Positions 1 to 6,694 of a stretch of 8,151 nucleotides of DNA are shown here, in pieces. The translations under genes were made by a program, and so were the position numbers. Position 1 is the first letter of the stretch. Each line of letters opens with the position of its first letter. A model generated the notes under the pieces. It searched no databases, was not told the DNA's origin, and saw only the letters and a list, made by a program, of their open reading frames with translations. Origin of the DNA: Thermoplasmata archaeon (GTDB taxonomy: Archaea; Thermoplasmatota; Thermoplasmata; Thermoplasmatales; Thermoplasmataceae). The DNA lies in NCBI GenBank assembly GCA_021811505.1, contig JAJZOM010000280.1, forward strand, positions 1 through 8,151, in the 5' to 3' direction.

Positions 1-494
1 TGAAAGAACACAAAAGTTGCATTCGGAATTGCAAGCGTTGATGCAGCGGGACCGTAAGTGGTCTGGGATGCCATAAACCAACCAGGGAATGTTGGAGCCA
101 GGGTTCCGAGGATACCGTAGCCATCGATACTAACAGATGCGGGACCGAAACCCAGATTGTAGCCGAAAATAATCCATGTAACCATTACAGAAGCAAATGC
201 ATAGAATACCATCAGTGCAGTATTGACTGCATATTTCTTTCTTGTAAGTCCCGCATAGTAAAGAGCAACTCCGGGAATACTCTGCAGTCCTACAAGTGTG
301 GCTGCAGTCAGCATCCATGAGTTATCACCATGACTCAGCCAGGGAGCACTGCCAATGAATGGAGTCACAGTGGCACCCAAATGAGACATTTGCGAATCTC
401 TCACCATGAAGAGTGCGAAAAATGCCGCTACCATGGCAAGTGCTGTCACAAGCGCTATATTCTTCAAATTAAGATGTTTGCTACTCATTATCAT
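1..494 (-). CDS. amt: Ammonium transporter Amt, N-terminal part (runs off the left edge)
   Basis: Membrane channel or transporter that brings ammonium/ammonia into the cell for nitrogen assimilation. I translated 164 codons from ATG at 494 to the window edge with no stop. The product starts with a positively charged end and a hydrophobic span (about residues 12-30), then the Amt signature block GDNSWM (56-61) and [10 protein letters not shown] (74-83), and another hydrophobic span (about 93-113) ending in FGYNLGFG. The last visible residues, IPNATFVFF, align with the region of the periplasmic phenylalanine gate. Amt proteins are usually about 400 residues, so less than half is present. ATG at 488 is an alternative start. 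I chose 494 because a TATA box lies about 24 bases upstream, fitting a leaderless message. No GlnK/P-II gene is visible; it would be expected beyond the left edge if present. The family call is firm; substrate range and regulation are not visible. Confidence 0.9.
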   Translation of the reverse strand, partial: MIMSSKHLNLKNIALVTALAMVAAFFALFMVRDSQMSHLGATVTPFIGSAPWLSHGDNSWMLTAATLVGLQSIPGVALYYAGLTRKKYAVNTALMVFYAFASVMVTWIIFGYNLGFGPASVSIDGYGILGTLAPTFPGWFMASQTTYGPAASTLAIPNATFVFF

Positions 495-503
495 GGGGTT
501 TAA

Positions 504-528
504 GATTATATATAATTTATAGTTTCAC
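504..528 (-). promoter_or_regulatory. Leaderless archaeal promoter of amt
   Basis: Read on the minus strand, a purine-rich BRE-like GTGAAAC (528-522) is followed directly by TATAAATTATATATAA (521-506). The TATAAAT core is centred about 24 bases before the amt ATG at 494. There is no Shine-Dalgarno sequence in front of that ATG, so transcription probably starts at or next to the start codon. Confidence 0.65.
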
Positions 529-863
529 TCTGATATGTTTACATTATGTCGATATTAACTGAATGGAGCGCCTAATTGTCTTAACTATGTGTCGTTCACT
601 TATGTTTTCGATATATTTAATCATATATTTAGGCAAATTGTAATTTAGAATTCTGGATTTCAGTAAATATCAGGTATTTATTTATGAAACGGGAATGGCG
701 GACGATCCGTTTTTTGAATTTTTATCTCTAAAATACCGTATAATTGAAATATTTGACAATGGTTCTATCTTCATTCCGCTGTAATGTAGCATCTTCCACC
801 ATATTTTTCGCACCTAAGTGGCAATTAATAAATAGAGAATATCCATGTGAAGGTTGGCAAGAT
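529..863. other. AT-rich spacer between divergent genes
   Basis: This stretch separates leftward amt from the rightward unknown gene. It is strongly AT-rich, and I see no RNA gene or long repeat. It holds two TATA-like candidates for the rightward gene. CTAAAATACC (728-737) lies about 26 bases before an in-frame ATG at 759. TTAATAAATA (825-834) lies about 34 bases before the ATG at 864. Its last 120 bases are open in frame with the downstream gene (possible TTG start at 744), so part may be coding. Confidence 0.5.
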
Positions 864-1802
864 ATGAACGATTTCGTGGAATTTCTGGATTATGAATGCG
901 TATTAAGCATTCCACCGGACATCATTGGTGAAACGCTTCCGGCAATGCAGATTTCAGAAAAGTTCAAGATATTTGCCCTTGGTTCCCTTAGGATTCTTGA
1001 TGATAACGTCGAGCTGACATATCACATAGCCGACTCTCCGGAAAAGGACCGGGAACTTACCATATTCCTGCACACTATTGGCGCTTCACTCGCAAATGGT
1101 GTATGGGAAATAAAGATAACGAGCAGTGAATATGAACCTCTGAATATTTTCAGGAAGCTGTCTTTGATAGAATCTGTTGTGATAGGACCGCTGTATCTGG
1201 ATAGCGGAGTCCGATATTTTGCTTTCAGGTTCCACAGCAGTCATCTGGAGAGAGTTTCGACACTCCTGATAGAAATGATGAATGCCTTTTCTGGGATGCA
1301 TATTGAATATCTTGGCCGGAACAGGGGAATGAATGCCCAGATGGCGAAATTCTTCGACAAGGTTGAAATGACCACGGTTCATTTCGATATGAGCCTGCCA
1401 GCTGTGAAAAATGAGGGTGCTTCTGATCGAAAGCACATTTCTTGGGTCAGGGAGAGAAGATACAATGGTGAGCTCAGCCATATCAGTTTCCTTTATAACT
1501 CCATGGAAAAGCCTTCACACAGGGAAAATGTCAGGTTTATAAATGATGCACTCTTTGAGAAGATAACCAAGAGCGAAGTTATAGGTTACCTCTCAAGACG
1601 GTTAGATGAGGAAGGCGTTGTCAGGATCAGGGTTACGAGCAGTGGTCACGGCCATGTAATAAGCAACTGGTTAACAATCATGGAGACGAATCTAAGGGCT
1701 TGTCTCTCCATCCTTAACGAGACTTCCAAGAGATTCCCCGCGATAGATCTTGTACTGGCAGAAGTATATAAGCCCGGTTCAGGTCAACGTAGTGTTAGTT
1801 GA
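864..1802 (+). CDS. Conserved-looking hypothetical protein, about 312 residues
   Basis: I do not recognise this protein. From ATG at 864 it is 312 residues, soluble (no signal peptide or membrane span), mixed alpha/beta and rather acidic. It contains two similar strand-then-helix blocks: one with WEIKITSS in the first half and one with VRIRVTSS near the C-terminus. A central block GPLYLDSGVRYFAFRFHSSH is followed by a helix and then IEYLGRNRGM. That central part weakly recalls the N-terminal region of archaeal Bat-type (bacterio-opsin activator-like) regulators, but no C-terminal helix-turn-helix is visible, so I do not assign a function. The frame is open back to TTG 744; ATG 759 has a well-spaced TATA. 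I prefer 864 because the regular strand pattern starts just after it and the extra 35-40 residues look unstructured. It converges on amrS with a 43-base gap. Confidence 0.75.
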   Translation: MNDFVEFLDYECVLSIPPDIIGETLPAMQISEKFKIFALGSLRILDDNVELTYHIADSPEKDRELTIFLHTIGASLANGVWEIKITSSEYEPLNIFRKLSLIESVVIGPLYLDSGVRYFAFRFHSSHLERVSTLLIEMMNAFSGMHIEYLGRNRGMNAQMAKFFDKVEMTTVHFDMSLPAVKNEGASDRKHISWVRERRYNGELSHISFLYNSMEKPSHRENVRFINDALFEKITKSEVIGYLSRRLDEEGVVRIRVTSSGHGHVISNWLTIMETNLRACLSILNETSKRFPAIDLVLAEVYKPGSGQRSVS

Positions 1803-1845
1803 CAGGCTGCTTTCGATTTCGAGTGGTCACTGCAGGAATAGAGGT

Positions 1846-2892
1846 TTATTTTGCGGAAACGGATCGGCTGAATTTACCCCTCTCTCCCAGGATTATATTT
1901 AACTGGAAGCCGCATGATAGGCACTTGCCGTCTCCCGTAATTTTCAGGCTGACAGTTCTGAGCATGTCTCTTTCCACACACAAAGATCCGCATTCAGGAC
2001 AGTAGGTATTCTGGTATTTGCTTCCCGGGACGTTTCCTATGTAAACGTATTTCATCTCTTCCTCTCTGGCAATGCGATAATGGCTGATCAAAATCTCATA
2101 TGGGGTCGGAGGGAGATTTATGAGCCGGTAGTCAGGATGGAACCTGAGGAAGCTGATTGGCATATCATCCCCGAAGATGTCCCTTACTTTTTTCACCATT
2201 CTCCTTGCCTCATTCTGATCGTCACCGATCTCCGGTATAACCAAGTCGGTGACCTCTACATGCATTTTCGCCTTCTTCATTTCCTCCAGAGAATCGAAGA
2301 TAACGTCAGAATCCGGGACAGAAATATAACGCCGGTAGAATTCCACGGATGCATTTCCCTTGAAGTCAACGGTTATGCAGTCAAGGAAATTGCTGATGTA
2401 CCGGATCGATTCACTGGTTTCATATCCGTTTGACACAAATATGTTAATCATGCCTTTTTCCCGAGCCAGCATTCCTATCTCACCGGCAAATTCCGAAAAA
2501 ATGGTGGGTTCATTGTAAGTAAACGCTATTCCGTCACACTCCCTGGCAACAGCGTCTGAGGCGATGTCCTTGGAAGTCATGGGAATGCCGACGTCCTGTC
2601 TCCTCTGACTAATGTCGTAGTTCTGGCAAAACTGGCACGCAAAATCACAGCCTGCAGTTCCGATGGAGTATATCCTGTATCCCGGATACATGTGCAATAC
2701 CGGCTTCTTCTCTATGGGATCAACCTGGATAGCCAGAGGTTTCCCGTAAACAAGAAGATAGAGTTTACCGTCGATATTCTTGCGCACTCCGCAAAAACCG
2801 GTCTGTCCCGTTTTCAACGTGCAGTATCTCCTGCAAGCCGTGCATCGCACGCTTCCGCCCGGCAACGGAACGAAAAGGGAGGCTTCGTTCAT
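1846..2892 (-). CDS. amrS: AmmeMemoRadiSam system radical SAM enzyme
   Basis: Radical S-adenosylmethionine enzyme related to pyruvate formate-lyase activating enzymes, of unproven substrate, and part of the conserved three-gene AmmeMemoRadiSam set. From ATG 2892 it has 348 residues. The N-terminal region carries four cysteines (C17, C20, C24, C34) in the arrangement typical of the family, then DPIEKKP and SIGTAGC. The iron-sulfur motif CxxxCxxC is C82, C86 and C89 (CDFACQFCQN). TYNEPTIF (125-132) is the usual downstream core motif. A C-terminal zinc-ribbon-like pair CPEC (298-301) and CLSC (324-327) is present. The frame extends to GTG 2916, only 20 bases after the amrB stop. I prefer ATG 2892 because MNEASLF aligns with where family members begin; neither start has a ribosome binding site. 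It is the second gene of a leftward amrB-amrS unit. Nothing looks broken. Confidence 0.93.
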   Translation of the reverse strand: MNEASLFVPLPGGSVRCTACRRYCTLKTGQTGFCGVRKNIDGKLYLLVYGKPLAIQVDPIEKKPVLHMYPGYRIYSIGTAGCDFACQFCQNYDISQRRQDVGIPMTSKDIASDAVARECDGIAFTYNEPTIFSEFAGEIGMLAREKGMINIFVSNGYETSESIRYISNFLDCITVDFKGNASVEFYRRYISVPDSDVIFDSLEEMKKAKMHVEVTDLVIPEIGDDQNEARRMVKKVRDIFGDDMPISFLRFHPDYRLINLPPTPYEILISHYRIAREEEMKYVYIGNVPGSKYQNTYCPECGSLCVERDMLRTVSLKITGDGKCLSCGFQLNIILGERGKFSRSVSAK

Positions 2893-2936
2893 CAGATTAA
2901 CATGCAGTTCTGACACTAAATGATTGCTAAATTTGG

Positions 2937-3743
2937 TTACACATATGCAAGCATCGAAGGATAACCAACTACGGCGTCGTAATCTCCACTCGCTTCACCC
3001 GAGGTACTGTGATGCAACGTGATGATCTTTCCTCCAAGTTTCCGGGTCATATTCATAAGGACAGCAATTGCACCGTATCCGCACGCAGTAACATGCTCCT
3101 TCCTGATGACATCATAGAATTCGTTTACATCAAGTGATTCTATGGCGTTCATGGCGATCTTGTCCTTCTCCACCACCGTTTCGTGGCTTTCATAATGTGT
3201 GAGATCGGATGATACTACGACCACTGATTCGGGTATCATTGGATTTAAGGTGTCAGAAAGCATCCTCGCAATTTCCGTGTCCTGCCTGCCTAGAACAACA
3301 GGAACGAAGTCAAATTTCTCCCCGTACATATGCTGCAGGAACGGTACCTGAACCTCGATGGAGTGCTCGCCGGAATGGGCTGAGGTGTCTCTACGAACAT
3401 TGCCTCCTCCTGCTACGACATTAGACAGCCTTTCATTGATTCTTGCGCTGCCAAGAGGGGTTTTCCAGAATCCGTCTGGATATACTGCTGCGTATGATGG
3501 ATATCCCTGATGATTCGGGCCGATTATTATGAAGCTTCTCCTGTCCTGTTCCCTGATTGCGGCATAGGAATGTGTTGCAGTCAGTCCTGAATAAATCCAT
3601 CCTGCATGCGGGACCACGATTCCTATAATTCTACCAGGAACACTTGCTGGCTTGACCATGCCGAAAAATCTTTCCAGCATCGACTTCACTTCTTCCGGAC
3701 TGCGCGGGTAGAAGAGGCCACTGACAGCAGGTGATCTTTCCAT
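2937..3743 (-). CDS. amrB: AmmeMemoRadiSam system protein B (Memo-like)
   Basis: Memo-family protein, related in fold to class III extradiol (LigB-type) dioxygenases; human MEMO1 binds copper/iron, but the archaeal role is unknown. From ATG 3743 it has 268 residues, normal for the family. The start MERSPAVSGLFYP matches the conserved N-terminus; the frame is open further to ATG 3860, but those 39 residues are not family-like. The putative metal-site residues are all kept: H46 in PHAGWIYSG, H78 in GPNHQGY, D180 and H183 in SSDLTHY, and C221 in TACGYG, which I equate with MEMO1 H49, H81, D189, H192 and C244. The conserved SGEHSIEVQVPFLQ segment is at 124-137. It is the first gene of a leftward pair with amrS (20-44 base gap, depending on the amrS start) and is divergent from amrA. 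Confidence 0.93.
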   Translation of the reverse strand: MERSPAVSGLFYPRSPEEVKSMLERFFGMVKPASVPGRIIGIVVPHAGWIYSGLTATHSYAAIREQDRRSFIIIGPNHQGYPSYAAVYPDGFWKTPLGSARINERLSNVVAGGGNVRRDTSAHSGEHSIEVQVPFLQHMYGEKFDFVPVVLGRQDTEIARMLSDTLNPMIPESVVVVSSDLTHYESHETVVEKDKIAMNAIESLDVNEFYDVIRKEHVTACGYGAIAVLMNMTRKLGGKIITLHHSTSGEASGDYDAVVGYPSMLAYV

Positions 3744-3762
3744 GTCTGACCATGATCTGTAT

Positions 3763-3778
3763 CTTAATGTTATTTTCC
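3763..3778 (-). promoter_or_regulatory. Candidate promoter of amrB-amrS
   Basis: On the minus strand GGAAAATAACATTAAG combines a purine-rich BRE-like stretch with an AT-rich TATA-like core centred about 27 bases before the amrB ATG at 3743. The match is modest; it is supported mainly by spacing and by the lack of a Shine-Dalgarno sequence. Confidence 0.4.
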
Positions 3779-3833
3779 TAACATCATTTTCTTTTCTGTT
3801 ACATTGTTTCGTGAACAAAATGACAGGATTGGC

Positions 3834-3845
3834 AATACGTATTAA
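3834..3845 (+). promoter_or_regulatory. Candidate promoter of amrA with palindromic TATA region
   Basis: AATACGTATTAA lies about 24 bases before the amrA ATG at 3863, the distance expected for a leaderless archaeal gene. The first ten bases (3834-3843) are a perfect palindrome, so the site could equally be a small operator overlapping the core promoter. This is inference from spacing only. Confidence 0.4.
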
Positions 3846-3862
3846 CCCGTACAGGATCATTC

Positions 3863-4459
3863 ATGCATATGACCGGAAAGCCGCCGGAGGCAATTGAGAT
3901 ACCTGATAAAATAGAAGGCGAGGATACTGGAAGTTATCTAAGGAAGCTGGCAAGGAGGTCAATAGAGGCCCATTTTACAGGAGAGTCGTCTAAAGATGAA
4001 GTCAAGGATCATTCTCTGGATCAAAAGGCAGGCGTATTTGTAACTCTCAAAAAATCAGGGGAGCTGAGAGGATGTATCGGGTTTCCCCTTCCACGATATT
4101 CCATAAGAGATGGAATTAAAAAAGCAGCGGTCTATGCCGCGACTGAAGATCCCAGATTCCCGCGGGTGAGAAAGGATGAAATGAAGGACATTGAAATCGA
4201 GGTAAGCCTTCTGACACCGCCAGAAGACGTGGAAATAAAGACTGAAACAGACCTTTCCAAGCTTAAGATTGGCCGCGACGGATTAATCATATCAAACGAC
4301 TATACTTCAGGGCTTCTCCTGCCACAGGTAGCCACAGAATATAATCTTACAGCCCGAGAATTCATTGAGGCTACATGCGAGAAAGCAGGTCTTCCCAGAG
4401 GCGAATGGAAAAGACCAGGCGTCCGGGTCCAGATATTCAGGGCCGTTGTTTTTGAATGA
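3863..4459 (+). CDS. amrA: AmmeMemoRadiSam system protein A (AMMECR1-like)
   Basis: AMMECR1-domain protein, third member of the AmmeMemoRadiSam set; soluble, biochemical role unknown. It has 198 residues, the usual size for archaeal members. The diagnostic LRGCIG motif is at 68-73 and is followed by FPLP. Other conserved blocks are AVYAATEDPRFP (89-100), the strand IEVSLLTPPE (112-121), the segment with GLLLPQVATEYN (150-161), and the C-terminal helix with FIEATCEKAGL (167-177). ATG 3863 and ATG 3869 are both possible starts; I give the first because of the upstream TATA spacing. It is divergent from amrB, so the three components are expressed from two opposed promoters in a shared 119-base spacer, which would allow joint control. 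A T-rich stretch lies about 35 bases after its stop. Confidence 0.93.
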   Translation: MHMTGKPPEAIEIPDKIEGEDTGSYLRKLARRSIEAHFTGESSKDEVKDHSLDQKAGVFVTLKKSGELRGCIGFPLPRYSIRDGIKKAAVYAATEDPRFPRVRKDEMKDIEIEVSLLTPPEDVEIKTETDLSKLKIGRDGLIISNDYTSGLLLPQVATEYNLTAREFIEATCEKAGLPRGEWKRPGVRVQIFRAVVFE

Positions 4460-4493
4460 GTTTTCCATAAATGTTCAGCCCGCCTGCGTCTCC

Positions 4494-4509
4494 TGAATTT
4501 TTTGTTATT
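4494..4509 (+). terminator. T-rich terminator after amrA
   Basis: GAATTTTTTGTTATTT, about 35 bases past the amrA stop, is an oligo-T stretch of the kind that ends archaeal transcripts without needing a hairpin. It lies between amrA and the promoter of the next gene, which suggests the two are separate units. Confidence 0.45.
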
Positions 4510-4515
4510 TGGCTT

Positions 4516-4532
4516 GTGAAAACCTTCATAAG
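4516..4532 (+). promoter_or_regulatory. Promoter of the COG1751-type gene
   Basis: GTGAAAACC (BRE-like, 4516-4524) is followed by TTCATAAG (4525-4532), centred about 28 bases before the ATG at 4557. Its form is close to the amt promoter (GTGAAA then TATA), and it supports ATG 4557 rather than the upstream TTG 4509, which overlaps this element. Confidence 0.5.
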
Positions 4533-4556
4533 TTGATGAATTGTATAATCAGCATC

Positions 4557-5231
4557 ATGATAGATGAAACTAAGGAGATTACTTATTTTGAGTTCTGTGG
4601 AGAGATAAACACCATGACAACGCTGAACGCAGCCAGAAGACGATGCAATGAACTGGGCATCCGTGACGTTATTATAGCTTCGGAAACAGGAAGAAGCGCA
4701 ATCAAAGCCCTTGAGGTCTTCAATGATGACGGGATTAGAATTACCGTCGTGACACACTATCCTTCCAGAACTTGGGGGCCAAAGGGCGAAATACCAATCG
4801 GCCTGAATAGAAAGGAATATTCAGAATTCAGGAAGATACTTGAAGAAAACGGAGTTAAAATAATTCAGGGCACACGACCGTTTGCCCCTCCTACTAGAGG
4901 CATCCAGTGGGATTATCCTGTCGCTGACGCCATGATCGATTACACTCTCGAACTTTTCAGCTCGGGAACGAAAATTGCAATAGAAACAGCACTGATGGCG
5001 ACTGATGCGGGGGCTGTAGAGGAGGGTACGGAAATAGTATCGTGCGGAGGGACATTCAAGGGCCTTGACACTGCACTTGTTGTAAAAACAGCTCACAGTG
5101 AGAAATTCTTTAGAAAATTTGAGGTAAGAGAGATAATCACCAAACCCAGGTACAGGACTTCGTCAGAAAACCAGTGGGACGATGAGAAATGGCATGGGGA
5201 CCTTGACAAGTACCATACAAGTGAACCATGA
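4557..5231 (+). CDS. Pyruvate kinase C-terminal (alpha/beta) domain-like protein, COG1751 type
   Basis: Stand-alone protein resembling the C-terminal allosteric alpha/beta domain of pyruvate kinase, without the catalytic barrel; it is therefore unlikely to be a kinase and its role is unknown. From ATG 4557 it has 224 residues. Family-type blocks are YFEFCGEINTMTTLNAARRR (10-29), VIIASETGRSA (38-48), ITVVTHYP (62-69), the segment TKIAIETALMATDAGAV (138-154), SCGGTFKGLDTALVV (162-176), and a C-terminal EIITKPR (192-198). The final 25 or so residues are polar and probably flexible. The frame extends to TTG 4509, but the promoter position argues for ATG 4557. It follows amrA in the same direction about 100 bases downstream, separated by a T-rich terminator-like run, so an operon is possible but not favoured. 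The stop overlaps an ATG (ATGA at 5228-5231) that opens a short reading frame. Confidence 0.88.
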   Translation: MIDETKEITYFEFCGEINTMTTLNAARRRCNELGIRDVIIASETGRSAIKALEVFNDDGIRITVVTHYPSRTWGPKGEIPIGLNRKEYSEFRKILEENGVKIIQGTRPFAPPTRGIQWDYPVADAMIDYTLELFSSGTKIAIETALMATDAGAVEEGTEIVSCGGTFKGLDTALVVKTAHSEKFFRKFEVREIITKPRYRTSSENQWDDEKWHGDLDKYHTSEP

Positions 5232-5258
5232 CCGATCACTTCGGTTTAAAATCCACAG

Positions 5259-5278
5259 AACTTTTTTGGAGGTTTTAC
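5259..5278 (+). terminator. T-rich stretch after the COG1751-type gene
   Basis: A run of six T (5262-5267) about 30 bases after the stop, followed by another T-run (5273-5276), is a plausible archaeal termination signal. A GGAGG (5268-5272) sits inside it but precedes only a four-codon frame. Confidence 0.35.
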
Positions 5279-5308
5279 TGCGAAAATGTTGGTTAAATAA
5301 GGAGTTTA

Positions 5309-5587
5309 TTGTTAAAGGCATTCGACACAATTTCCTATGGAATAATGCGATTAGTTCTGGAGAAACTTTACACACTGAGGGATACCGGTGAAATCTATGC
5401 CCACTCGGTCAGGTGCTTCTATGGAACGTATATGTATCGAACAACAAACGATCTGAGGTTGGTTCAACTCCTGTTGGGGGATGCCTGCATTGAGGCCACA
5501 ACAATCTATGAACACCTGTCGTCAAAAGAAACAGCGGAGAAAGGTAAATACGCTGTCGAGAAACTTTTTCGCGGGGGGATAAAATGA
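5309..5587 (+). pseudogene. Tyrosine recombinase (integrase), C-terminal remnant
   Basis: The 92-residue frame is the C-terminal end of a phage/Xer-type tyrosine recombinase, an enzyme that cuts and rejoins DNA through a covalent tyrosine. It keeps HxxR (HSVR, H32 and R35), DLRLVQLLLG (48-57) and the nucleophile Y67 in TTIYEHL. The spacing from His to Tyr is 35 residues with no gaps, as in archaeal XerA-type enzymes. The LGH/LGW position is Asp (LGD, D58), which is unusual. The first catalytic Arg, the beta-hairpin Lys and the core-binding domain are absent; intact enzymes are about 280-330 residues. TTG 5309 follows GGAG by four bases, so a short product could still be made. The same frame continues upstream past TAA 5294 to ATG 5228 (22 codons), possibly another decayed piece. 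It is most likely a relic of an integrated element; a split-integrase C-terminal half is the alternative. Confidence 0.7.
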
Positions 5588-5619
5588 ACAGTTAGGTACG
5601 AATTCCGGCGGGAGCCGTT

Positions 5620-5652
5620 CAAAACAAATATGGCTATGGGGATTCAACCCCA
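5620..5652 (-). terminator. Hairpin and T-rich tail downstream of hepT
   Basis: Read on the minus strand, TGGGG (5652-5648) pairs with CCCCA (5641-5637) around a six-base loop, and a T-rich stretch TATTTGTTTTG follows (to about 5620). It lies 26 bases after the hepT stop. Because the hairpin is symmetric it could also serve the rightward integrase remnant. Confidence 0.35.
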
Positions 5653-5677
5653 ACAGAGTTTATCTATTTGGATGGGG

Positions 5678-6118
5678 TTAACTACCATGATTTTTCAGAT
5701 AGACCTTTATTTTTTCATTGAAGATGGGGAAGTCTTCCATTTGCCCGTGCATTAATAAAAAAGCGATCTTATCATCTATTTTCCCATACCTGTGAACAAC
5801 GATATTCCTGAATTTACGCATAGATACGAGTTTACTGGAAATGTCAGGGTCAAGTATCCTGTTGAGACGAAGATTTTCAATGACGTCTTCGTCGCTGGAG
5901 GGGATACCAAGCGAGAGATCAGCATTAATTATGTGGCATATGTCAAATACATTCTCGATTGCATACTCAAGCCGTTTGTAAATCCCGTCTTTGACTATTC
6001 CCATACCCATAAATTCCTCGAGGCTTCGAGGAAGATTCTGTTCCACTAAGTCTATGCTTTCTTCAATTTCCGCAATCTTTGAGTAAATTAGAACATCCCT
6101 GATCTTGTCCTTTTTCAA
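5678..6118 (-). CDS. hepT: HepT-type toxin (HEPN domain, DUF86)
   Basis: HEPN-family toxin of the HepT-MntA type II/VII-like toxin-antitoxin class; HepT proteins act on RNA and are held inactive when the partner MntA adds AMP to a tyrosine. The protein has 146 residues and is all-helical. The signature RX4HXY is R104, H109 and Y111 in RNIVVHRY; Y111 is the tyrosine modified in characterised systems. The first residues (KIAEIEESIDLVEQNLPRSL) form the usual first helix pair, and the helix around EYAIENVFDICHIIN (51-65) is typical of DUF86. The start is TTG 6118, which overlaps the mntA stop by four bases (TTGA), giving tight translational coupling with the antitoxin first. No alternative ATG near the N-terminus is compatible with the family length. 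All motif residues are present, so it is probably active. Confidence 0.9.
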   Translation of the reverse strand: MKKDKIRDVLIYSKIAEIEESIDLVEQNLPRSLEEFMGMGIVKDGIYKRLEYAIENVFDICHIINADLSLGIPSSDEDVIENLRLNRILDPDISSKLVSMRKFRNIVVHRYGKIDDKIAFLLMHGQMEDFPIFNEKIKVYLKNHGS

Positions 6119-6516
6119 TGAATCTCCTCTTTCCCAATATAATCATAAAACCTTGGTTCAAAATCTTCGTATTCCCTCATGGTTTCATGTGCAATTTCAT
6201 AAACTCTGGAAAGCTCTTTAGAATAAAGGAGTCTCCCTTTTAGAACGTCTATCCTGATGTAAAGGGGCAATTCCCTGAACAGTTTTAGGTCAAATATACT
6301 GCTGTTTATAGAGAACATCGCCCTGAGTAGAAAGTTCAATGCCTCTTCTTCTGTTCCCTCATAATAAATACAGATGTCTATGTCTGAACCAGAATGCGAC
6401 TTATGCTGTGATACTGAGCCGAAAAGGGAAATGAATTCGATATTGTCACTACCGGGTAAAGCAAGTATTGCTTTCACAGCATCACCGATACTCCCTTCCC
6501 TACTCACCATAATCAT
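6115..6516 (-). CDS. mntA: MntA-type antitoxin (minimal nucleotidyltransferase)
   Basis: Minimal nucleotidyltransferase that, in studied HepT-MntA pairs, neutralises HepT by AMPylating its active-site tyrosine. The signature GSX10DXD is complete: G33, S34 and then D45, D47 in GSDIDICIYY. D76 in SIFDLKLF is the likely third carboxylate. The protein is 133 residues from ATG 6516. ATG 6510 is the better start by ribosome binding site: GGTG (6521-6518) lies seven bases before it, whereas it almost touches the first ATG. The short product would begin MVSREGSIGDAV, which fits the family. It is the first gene of a leftward unit with hepT. Having the antitoxin upstream and overlapping the toxin is common for this class. 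Confidence 0.9.
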   Translation of the reverse strand: MIMVSREGSIGDAVKAILALPGSDNIEFISLFGSVSQHKSHSGSDIDICIYYEGTEEEALNFLLRAMFSINSSIFDLKLFRELPLYIRIDVLKGRLLYSKELSRVYEIAHETMREYEDFEPRFYDYIGKEEIH

Positions 6517-6563
6517 ACACCACTAATTCCCTACCCGATAGCATTTTTCCATAGAAAAGTTGC

Positions 6564-6574
6564 TAATAAATATA
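6564..6574 (-). promoter_or_regulatory. Promoter of mntA-hepT
   Basis: On the minus strand TATATTTATTA is a good TATA box, centred about 53 bases before ATG 6516. Transcription would begin near 6542, leaving a leader of roughly 25-30 bases with a GGTG ribosome binding site. This differs from the leaderless promoters of the metabolic genes in the window. Confidence 0.5.
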
Positions 6575-6636
6575 TGTCATGGATTAAAAGTGCTTTGTGT
6601 TACCATAAATATCCCTATTATGTCCTATAATTGAGG

Positions 6637-6647
6637 GCATAAAAAAG
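6637..6647 (+). promoter_or_regulatory. Candidate promoter of the zinc-ribbon gene
   Basis: GCATAAAAAAG is TATA-like and lies at the AT-rich edge of the GC-rich cassette. It is about 53 bases before ATG 6695, giving a leader of about 27 bases that contains AGGGG just before the ATG pair at 6695 and 6701. CCTATAATT (6624-6632) is a second candidate. Confidence 0.3.
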
Positions 6648-6694
6648 AAGCTTTCCGGCGTATTTCAAGTGAGTTCACCGACGTCCAGGGGCTC

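Noticed and set aside
1086..1481. Leftward 131-codon open frame.
   Set aside because: It lies entirely inside the better supported rightward gene, with no family motif and no promoter.
3744..3860. N-terminal extension of amrB to ATG 3860.
   Set aside because: Family members begin at the MERSPAVSGLFYP block; the extension would fill the divergent promoter region.
5594..5616. Sequence after the integrase relic resembling a tRNA 3' end (TACGAAT loop, then TCCGG and CGGGAGC), which could have been an attachment site.
   Set aside because: The T-arm stem barely pairs and no 5' tRNA half is present, so I cannot support a tRNA or att site without a matching tRNA elsewhere.
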